A stretch of 41,898 bases of DNA from the NCBI GenBank assembly GCA_026125665.1, contig JAHCKS010000039.1:1-41898 (forward strand), written 5' to 3'. The notes under the pieces are model-generated. The model was not told the origin of the DNA. It did not search any database and was given only the letters and a program-made list of their open reading frames with translations. The translations under genes and the position numbers were made by a program. Shown one piece after another: positions 36,926-41,898 of this stretch. Source of the DNA: Rubrivivax sp. Lineage in GTDB: Bacteria > Pseudomonadota > Gammaproteobacteria > Burkholderiales > Burkholderiaceae_C. Every line of letters begins with the position of its first letter. Position 1 is the stretch's first letter.

Positions 36926-37791
36926 GCCGTGGCTCCCGCCGGTTGCGCCGCAGCCTGCGCGCGGTCGAGGATCTCGATCGCCTGCTGCCACTCCGGCGGG
37001 TCGACGCGCAGGAAGTGGTTCTTCTCGCGCTGTTCGAGGAACGGCACGCCCTTGCCCATGCGCGTGCGGAAGAGGATCGCGCGCGGCCGGCGTTCGGCGC
37101 AGGCGCGGGCGGCGTCGAACGCCGCGACCACCGCCGGCAGGTCGTTGCCGTCGCAGCGCTGCACGTGCCAGCCGAAGGCGGCCCACTTGTCGGCCAGCGG
37201 CTCGAAGCCGAGCACACGCGACGCCGGACCGTCGGCCTGCTGGTCGTTCACGTCGACCAGGCACACGAGGTTGTCGAGCGCATGGTGCGACGCGGCCATC
37301 GCCGCTTCCCACGTGGCGCCCTCGTCGAGCTCGCCGTCGGACATCGAGTTGTAGACGAAGGCCGGGTTGCGCTTGTGCTTCAGCGCCAGCGCCATGCCCA
37401 CGGCGATCGGCAGGCCCAGGCCGAGCGAGCCGCCGGAGACCTCCATCCCCGGCGTGTAGGTGGCCATCCCCGACATCGGCAGCCGGCTGTCGTCGGCACC
37501 GTAGGTCTCGAGCTCGGCCTCGGGCACGACGCCGGCCTCGATCAGCGCGGCATAGAGCGCGATGGCGTAGTGGCCGTGCGAGAGCAGGAAGCGGTCGCGC
37601 CCCTCCCAGGCCGGGTCGTCGGGCTTCAGCCGCATCGCGTGGCCGTAGGCGACGGCCAGCACGTCGGCGTAGCCGAGCGCCTGGCCGATGTAGCCCTGGC
37701 CCTGCACCTCGCCCATGCGCAGCGCGAAGCGGCGGATGCGGTAGGCGCTGCCAGCCAGGCGGTGCAGCGTGTCGTCGTTGGCGGTGGACAT
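36922..37791 (-). CDS. Transketolase N-terminal subunit (split transketolase)
   Basis: The 289-residue protein is the thiamine-pyrophosphate-binding half of transketolase. It has 'GYIGQALGYADVLAVAYGHAM', 'FLLSHGHYAIALYAALIEAG', 'GSLGLGLPIAVGMALALK', 'YNSMSDGELDEGATWEAAMAASHH' (the GDG-type motif, here SDGE, with D-E-G-x-x-W-E) and 'LVCLVDVNDQQADG' (the N of the Mg2+ site). It needs the C-terminal subunit translated from the overlapping gene. The pair has no neighbouring sugar kinase or isomerase, so the pathway is open. The start ATG 37791 is supported by the typical N terminus; AAGGAGC lies a few bases upstream. Confidence 0.9.
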   Translation of the reverse strand: MSTANDDTLHRLAGSAYRIRRFALRMGEVQGQGYIGQALGYADVLAVAYGHAMRLKPDDPAWEGRDRFLLSHGHYAIALYAALIEAGVVPEAELETYGADDSRLPMSGMATYTPGMEVSGGSLGLGLPIAVGMALALKHKRNPAFVYNSMSDGELDEGATWEAAMAASHHALDNLVCLVDVNDQQADGPASRVLGFEPLADKWAAFGWHVQRCDGNDLPAVVAAFDAARACAERRPRAILFRTRMGKGVPFLEQREKNHFLRVDPPEWQQAIEILDRAQAAAQPAGATA

Positions 37792-37876
37792 CGGCGCTCC
37801 TTGCAGAGATGGGCAATCTTCGCGGCGCGGCCGCGTGGCGGCAAGCGAGTTGTTGCCGGCCGCCCGGCAGCAGCCC

Positions 37877-38461
37877 CTATCGCTGCTCGAACTTGAACAC
37901 GGCCACGCTCGCGCGCAGGTTCGGCCAGCGGCGCACGACGCGGCCCTCGTGCAGGCCGAACGCGTCGGTGACGGCGAGCCCGCACTTGCGCGCCAGCACC
38001 TCGAAGTCGGCGAAGGTGCCCGTGCGCAGGTTCGGCGTGTCGTACCACTGGTACGGCAGCGCCTTCGTCACCGGCATGCGGCCGGCCAGCACGCGAAGGC
38101 GGTTGGGCCAGTGCGCGAAGTTCGGGAAGCTGACGATGCCGATGCGGCCCACACGCGCCGTCTCGCGCAGCATGCGCTCGGTGTTGCGCAGGTTCTGCAG
38201 CGTGTCCAGCTGCAGCACGACGTCGAAGCTGCGGTCGTCGAAGAGGGCCAGCCCTTCCTCGAGGTTGAGCTGGATCACGTCCACACCGCGCTGCACCGCG
38301 GCGTGCACGTTGGCGTCGGCGAGCTCGATGCCGTAGCCGCTGCAGCCACGCGCGCGCGCCAGGTGCGCGAGCAGCTCGCCGTTGCCGCAGCCGAGGTCGA
38401 GCACGCGGCTGCCCTCGGGCACGAGGCGGGCCAGGATCTCGAGGTCGCGCCGCTCAGACAT
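37877..38461 (-). CDS. metW: Methionine biosynthesis protein MetW
   Basis: The 194-residue protein has a class I methyltransferase fold with '[21 protein letters not shown]' (motif I) and '[27 protein letters not shown]', diagnostic of MetW, and ends with '[15 protein letters not shown]'. MetW is needed together with MetX for methionine synthesis in several proteobacteria and is reported to act on homoserine acyltransferase activity; its biochemical role is not settled. It overlaps metX by 8 bases (metX stop 38454, metW ATG 38461), so the pair is translated together from the SAM-II-controlled transcript. Confidence 0.93.
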   Translation of the reverse strand: MSERRDLEILARLVPEGSRVLDLGCGNGELLAHLARARGCSGYGIELADANVHAAVQRGVDVIQLNLEEGLALFDDRSFDVVLQLDTLQNLRNTERMLRETARVGRIGIVSFPNFAHWPNRLRVLAGRMPVTKALPYQWYDTPNLRTGTFADFEVLARKCGLAVTDAFGLHEGRVVRRWPNLRASVAVFKFEQR

Positions 38462-39608
38462 GATGGTGGCCGGCGATCTCGGCGTGGATGCGCTCGAAGT
38501 AGGCGCGCAGCACCGCGTGGTAGCGCGCGTCGTCGAGCAGGAAGGCGTCGTGGCCGTGCGGTGCGTCGATCTCGGCGTAGCTGACGCCGATGCCGTTGTC
38601 CACCAGCGCCTTGACGATCTCGCGGCTGCGCTCCGGCGCGAAGCGCCAGTCGGTGGTGAAGCTGACCAGCAGGAAACGGTTGCCGCGCGCCGGCGCGAAG
38701 GCCGCGGCGAGGTCGCCGCCGTGCGCGCGCGCCGGGTCGAAGTAGTCGAGCGCACGCGTGATCAGCAAGTAGGTGTTGGCGTCGAAGTACTCGCTGAACT
38801 TGTCGCCCTGGTGGCGCAGGTAGCTCTCGATCTGGAACTCGATGTCCTGCGTCGTGTAGCCGAGCCGTCCGTCGGGCCCGGCCTTCAGCTCGCGGCCGAA
38901 GCGCTGTTCCATCGCGCTGTCGCTGAGGTAGGTGATGTGGCCGATCATGCGCGCCACGCGCAGGCCGCGCCGCGGCACCACGCCGTGCAGGTAGTAGTGG
39001 CCGCCGTGGAAGTCCGGGTCGGTGGTGATGGCGCGCCGCGCGACCTCGTTGAAGGCGATGTTCTGCGCCGAGAGGTTGGGCGCAGTGGCCACGGCGATGC
39101 AGTGGCGCACGTGCGCCGGGTGGCGCAGCGTCCAGGAGAGCGCCTGCATGCCGCCCAGGCTGCCGCCGATGACCGCGGCCAGCCGGCCGATGCCCAGCCG
39201 CTCGATGAGGCGCGCCTGCGCGTCGACCCAGTCCTCGACCGTGACGACGGGAAAGTCGGCACCCCAGGCACGGCCGGTGGCCGGGTTGAGGTGCATCGGC
39301 CCGGTGGAGCCGAAACACGAGCCGGGGTTGTTGACGCCGATGACGAAGAAGCGGTTCGTGTCCAGCGGCTTGCCGGGCCCGACGAGGTTGTCCCACCAGC
39401 CGCTCTGGCCGTCGGCGTCCAGCCCCGCGACGTGCGCGCCGGCATTGAGCGCGTGGCACACGAGCACGGCGTTGTCGCGGGCCGCGTTCAGCGTGCCGTA
39501 GGTCTCGTAGACGAGGTCGTAGTCGGCGAGCACGGCGCCGCTGGCCAGCGGCAGCGGCTCGGCAAAATGCATCCTCAGCGGGGTGACGGTGCCTGCGCTC
39601 GTTGCCAT
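38454..39608 (-). CDS. metX: Homoserine O-acyltransferase MetX (probably succinyl-transferring)
   Basis: The 384-residue alpha/beta-hydrolase-fold enzyme activates homoserine in methionine synthesis. The nucleophile elbow is '[16 protein letters not shown]' (Ser150); the other triad members are Asp in [11 protein letters not shown] and His in 'APHGHDAF'. The DWRF-type C-terminal segment is, to my knowledge, typical of MetX enzymes that use succinyl-CoA rather than acetyl-CoA, so metXS is the better guess. ATG 39608 is preferred though no strong ribosome binding site is seen; an ATG 12 codons later is an alternative. The leader has a SAM-II riboswitch and intrinsic terminator (see those features), so expression should fall when SAM is plentiful. 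Confidence 0.95.
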   Translation of the reverse strand: MATSAGTVTPLRMHFAEPLPLASGAVLADYDLVYETYGTLNAARDNAVLVCHALNAGAHVAGLDADGQSGWWDNLVGPGKPLDTNRFFVIGVNNPGSCFGSTGPMHLNPATGRAWGADFPVVTVEDWVDAQARLIERLGIGRLAAVIGGSLGGMQALSWTLRHPAHVRHCIAVATAPNLSAQNIAFNEVARRAITTDPDFHGGHYYLHGVVPRRGLRVARMIGHITYLSDSAMEQRFGRELKAGPDGRLGYTTQDIEFQIESYLRHQGDKFSEYFDANTYLLITRALDYFDPARAHGGDLAAAFAPARGNRFLLVSFTTDWRFAPERSREIVKALVDNGIGVSYAEIDAPHGHDAFLLDDARYHAVLRAYFERIHAEIAGHHHV

Positions 39609-39624
39609 CGCCGACCAGGGAAGA

Positions 39625-39665
39625 CAAAGAAAAACCCGGTGCCGCGAAACGGACGGCCACCGGGT
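39625..39665 (-). terminator. Intrinsic terminator in the metX leader
   Basis: On the minus strand, arms ACCCGGTG (39665-39658) and CACCGGGT (39641-39634) pair, extended by CCG/CGG with one bulge, closing a 9-base loop. TTTTTCTTTG follows directly. It lies between the SAM-II aptamer and the metX ATG, 5 bases past the aptamer, so it is likely the expression platform. Confidence 0.85.
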
Positions 39666-39670
39666 CGGGG

Positions 39671-39724
39671 GTCCTGTTTAGCGGCATTTGTTAGAGCGCC
39701 CGCAAGCCGGAGCAAATCGGCGCT
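39671..39724 (-). promoter_or_regulatory. SAM-II (metX/SAM-alpha type) riboswitch aptamer
   Basis: On the minus strand P1 is AGCGCC (39724-39719) with GGCGCT (39700-39695). Loop 1 begins GATTTGCTCC and ends TTGCG. The 3' segment has AACAAATGCC followed by GCTAAACAGGA. ATTTG of the loop pairs with CAAAT, and TCC with GGA, giving the H-type pseudoknot of SAM-II RNAs. The conserved GCTAAA and AGG are present. The layout matches the remembered 52-nt Sargasso metX SAM-II RNA almost segment for segment. The aptamer starts where transcription is expected to begin. Confidence 0.85.
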
Positions 39725-39732
39725 GTGCCGGC

Positions 39733-39738
39733 AGTATA
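39733..39738 (-). promoter_or_regulatory. -10 element TATACT of metX
   Basis: TATACT on the minus strand matches the TATAAT consensus at five of six bases. Transcription would begin near 39726, right at the 5' strand of riboswitch P1. A near-palindromic TATA core (39735-39740) could also serve the divergent hydrolase gene. Confidence 0.6.
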
Positions 39739-39796
39739 TCGGCCGCATCGCAGGCAGGGCGCGATGGCCCGCGAGGCCGGGCCCCGGAGGAACGGC

Positions 39797-40705
39797 ATGG
39801 CGGCACCGACGTGGTTCGAGGGCTTCGACGACGAGCGGCACGAGGTCGAACCGGGCGTGCGGCTGCGCGTGCGCCGCGGCGGCCGCGCCGGCGCGCCGCC
39901 GCTGCTGCTGTTGCACGGCTTCCCGCAGACGGGCGCGCTGTGGCACCGCGTTGCGCGGCAACTGGCGCCGCACTTCCGCCTCGTGCTGCCCGACCTGCGT
40001 GGCTACGGCGAGTCGGACAAGCCCGCCGACGGCCCCGGCCATGCCCACCACAGCAAGCGCCGCATGGCCGCCGACGTGCACGCGCTCATGCAGCGGCTCG
40101 GCCACGAGAGGTACCACGTCGCCGGGCACGACCGCGGCGGCCGCGTCGCGCACCGGCTGGCGCTCGACGAGCCGCAGGCCGTGCAGCGCCTGGCGCTGCT
40201 GGACATCGCACCGACGCTGGACATGTACGAGTCCACCGACATGCGCTTCGCGAGCGCCTACTACCACTGGTTCTTCCTCATCCAGCCGGCGCCGTTCCCC
40301 GAGCAGCTGATCGGCCGCGACCCCGAGCACTTCCTGCGCCACACGCTCGGCGGCTGGGGGGCGCAGCGGCACCGCTTCTGGGAGCCCGAGGCGCTGGCCG
40401 AGTACCTGCGCTGCTGGTCGAACCCCGCCACCATCCACGCCGCCTGCGAGGACTACCGCGCCAGCGCCGGCATCGACCTCGAGCACGACCGCGCCTCGCG
40501 CGAGGCCGGCAAGCGCATCGGCTGCGACACGCTGGTGCTCGTCGGCGAGCGAGGCGTCATCCACTCGCTCTTCGACGCCGAATGGCTGTGGCGCGCGCAG
40601 TGCGCCGCCGGCCTGCGGGTGCAGGCGCTGCCCTGCGGCCACTACCTGCCCGAGGAGCAGCCCGACGCGGTGGCCGAGCGGCTGCTCGCGTTCTTCGGCG
40701 CGTGA
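39797..40705 (+). CDS. Haloacetate/fluoroacetate dehalogenase-like alpha/beta hydrolase
   Basis: The 302-residue protein matches fluoroacetate dehalogenases. Residues at the catalytic and halide positions are visible: Asp112 (nucleophile), Arg113 and Arg116 in 'VAGHDRGGRVAHR', Asp136 in 'LALLDIAPT', His157-Trp158 in YYHWFFLIQ, Trp187 in LGGWGA, Tyr220 in 'CEDYRA', and His282 in 'LPCGHYLPE'. The oxyanion hole segment is 'LLLLHGFPQTGALWH'. It would hydrolyse haloacetate, perhaps including fluoroacetate, to glycolate; the true substrate could be another small ester or epoxide. A perfect GGAGG lies 6 bases before ATG 39797. The frame is open upstream to 39725, but those codons are not family-like. 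It is divergent from metX. Confidence 0.88.
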   Translation: MAAPTWFEGFDDERHEVEPGVRLRVRRGGRAGAPPLLLLHGFPQTGALWHRVARQLAPHFRLVLPDLRGYGESDKPADGPGHAHHSKRRMAADVHALMQRLGHERYHVAGHDRGGRVAHRLALDEPQAVQRLALLDIAPTLDMYESTDMRFASAYYHWFFLIQPAPFPEQLIGRDPEHFLRHTLGGWGAQRHRFWEPEALAEYLRCWSNPATIHAACEDYRASAGIDLEHDRASREAGKRIGCDTLVLVGERGVIHSLFDAEWLWRAQCAAGLRVQALPCGHYLPEEQPDAVAERLLAFFGA

Positions 40706-40800
40706 TCGCCCGGCGTCGGCCACCGCGCAGCGTGGGCCGGCGCGGGAACTGCGGCACTGTCCGCGGGCTTCTCCCCGGCCGGCCGCGCGAGAGGGCGTCC

Positions 40801-40806
40801 TAGCAT
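40801..40806 (+). promoter_or_regulatory. -10-like TAGCAT of the FMN-protein gene
   Basis: TAGCAT, 38 bases before ATG 40845, in the 139-base gap after the hydrolase. A GGAG (about 40832-40835) serves as ribosome binding site. Confidence 0.35.
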
Positions 40807-40844
40807 CGCGCGGTCGCGCCCGCCGCGCCCTGGAGCCCCCGCCC

Positions 40845-41898
40845 ATGCATGCCTGGCTGCATCGCATCGACCAGCACTTCCCCGTCCGTTACACGGCCTG
40901 GCTGCTGGCGGCCGTCGGCTTCCTGCTGGCGGCCTTCACCTGGGCCGCGTACGGCATGGGCGGCGGGTGGGCCCTGCTGTTCCTGTTCGTCGTCGTGCTC
41001 GGCCTGCGCGACACGCGCCAGCCGCGGCACTCGGTGCTGCGCAACTACCCCGTGATCGGGCACCTGCGCTTCCTGCTCGAGTTCGTCCGGCCCGAGCTGC
41101 GCCAGTACTTCATCGAAAGCGACCGCGAGGCGGCGCCGTTCTCCCGCCAGCAGCGCAGCCTCGTGTACCAGCGCGCCAAGGGCGACCCCGACAAGCGCCC
41201 GTTCGGCACGCAGCTGGACGTGCACGCCGCCGGGTTCGAGTGGATCAACCACAGCGTCGCGCCGACGACGCTTGCCTCGCACGACTTTCGCGTCGAGGTC
41301 GGCGGCGGCGGCACCTCGTGCACGCAGCCGTACAGCGCCAGCGTCTTCAACATCTCGGCGATGAGCTTCGGCTCGCTGTCGGCCAACGCCATCATGGCGC
41401 TGAACGCCGGCGCGAAGAAGGGCGGCTTCGCGCACGACACCGGCGAAGGCTCGATCAGCACGCACCACCGCGTGCACGGCGGCGACCTGGTCTGGGAGAT
41501 CGGCAGCGGCTACTTCGGTTGCCGCCACCCGGACGGCAGCTTCAGCGAGGAGCGTTTCGTCGAGAACGCGCTCGCGCCGCAGGTGAAGATGATCGAGGTC
41601 AAGCTGAGCCAGGGCGCCAAGCCCGGGCACGGCGGCGTGCTGCCCGGGCCGAAGGTCACGGCCGAGATCGCCGCGGCGCGCGGCGTGCCTCAGGGCGTGG
41701 ACTGCATCAGCCCGGCGCGTCACGCGGCCTTCTCGACGCCGGTGGAGATGATGCAGTTCATCGAGCGCCTGCGGCGCCTCTCCGGCGGCAAGCCCACCGG
41801 CTTCAAGCTGTGCATCGGCCACCCGTGGGAGTGGTTCGCCATCGCCAAGGCGATGCTCGAGACGGGCCTCGTGCCCGACTTCATCGTCGTCGACGGCA
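40845..41898 (+). CDS. Membrane-anchored FMN-binding glutamate-synthase-family protein (3' truncated)
   Basis: The first 351 codons are visible; the gene runs off the window. It starts MHAWLHRIDQHFPVRYTAW and has two membrane segments (about residues 17-35 and 40-53). Then comes a cytosolic region matching the GltS FMN-binding TIM barrel: 'FNISAMSFGSLSANAIMALNAGAKKGGFAHDTGEGSIS', 'WEIGSGYFGCRH', 'VKLSQGAKPGHGGVLPG', and 'CISPARHAAFSTPVEMMQFIERLRRLSGGKPTGFKLCIGH'. These segments include the family's Ala-Gly-Ala and HxGEGS-like substrate and FMN motifs. It lacks the amidotransferase domain of true glutamate synthase, so its oxidoreductase reaction is unknown. An ATG in another frame at 40849 is a shadow. 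Confidence 0.9.
   Translation, partial: MHAWLHRIDQHFPVRYTAWLLAAVGFLLAAFTWAAYGMGGGWALLFLFVVVLGLRDTRQPRHSVLRNYPVIGHLRFLLEFVRPELRQYFIESDREAAPFSRQQRSLVYQRAKGDPDKRPFGTQLDVHAAGFEWINHSVAPTTLASHDFRVEVGGGGTSCTQPYSASVFNISAMSFGSLSANAIMALNAGAKKGGFAHDTGEGSISTHHRVHGGDLVWEIGSGYFGCRHPDGSFSEERFVENALAPQVKMIEVKLSQGAKPGHGGVLPGPKVTAEIAAARGVPQGVDCISPARHAAFSTPVEMMQFIERLRRLSGGKPTGFKLCIGHPWEWFAIAKAMLETGLVPDFIVVDG

Noticed and set aside
39671-39740. Integron attC-like site (GTTAGAG, and a TAACAAAT core)
   Set aside because: The core does not fit RYYYAAC/GTTRRRY well, there is no integrase or cassette nearby, and the same bases are fully explained as a SAM-II aptamer.

Overview
The window is very GC-rich (roughly 70 percent or more), densely coded DNA with no mobile elements, no rRNA or tRNA genes and no CRISPR array. 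Gene content points to a betaproteobacterium of the order Burkholderiales, in the broad Rubrivivax/Leptothrix/Methylibium neighbourhood: an lptA-lptB-rpoN block, a metX-metW pair, a beta-type pilE/fimT/pilV/pilW/pilX/pilY1 cluster, DUF1840, PsiF and malate synthase G. That placement rests on recognised protein families and gene order, not on a database search. It looks like an ordinary chromosomal segment with a few accessory-flavoured genes.

Layout. Bases 1-3731 (+) hold the end of a PAS-GGDEF-EAL protein, a DUF1840 protein, a PEBP-like protein and a histidine phosphatase. Bases 3756-10318 (-) are a type IV pilus operon, pilE-fimT-pilV-pilW-pilX-pilY1, lying downstream of ruvB (-). A glutathione transferase and an unusual long CorA-like membrane protein (+) face a canonical corA coupled to a TonB-C-like periplasmic protein (-). 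Between them is a 407-base non-coding gap with a nested hairpin and a G-rich tract. Bases 16171-24090 (-) read argS, SPOR protein, dsbA-like, lptA, lptB, rpoN and an RlmL-type methyltransferase, mostly with 4-base stop/start overlaps.

Bases 24327-30275 hold a Ser/Thr kinase fused to a cyclic-nucleotide-binding-like domain, a PsiF protein, a divergent LysR / L-2-haloacid dehalogenase pair and malate synthase G. Bases 30381-35857 hold two small zinc-ribbon proteins (FmdB, DksA/TraR), a geranylgeranyl-reductase-like flavoprotein, a YafJ-like amidotransferase, a decayed LytTR response regulator and an M14 carboxypeptidase. Bases 35894-39608 (-) hold a split transketolase and metX-metW. The metX leader carries a recognisable SAM-II riboswitch followed by an intrinsic terminator. 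The window ends with a fluoroacetate-dehalogenase-like hydrolase and the 5' part of a membrane-anchored FMN glutamate-synthase-family protein.

The points most worth following are the SAM-II/terminator leader of metX, the nested hairpin with a G-quadruplex-type loop at 14437-14529, the long CorA-like transporter beside a canonical corA, a recurring -10-like hexamer 6-9 bases upstream of ATG that suggests leaderless mRNAs, the dehalogenase with the full fluoroacetate-dehalogenase residue set, and the kinase fusion whose ligand-binding arginine appears displaced. I did not find a clearly new multi-gene system.
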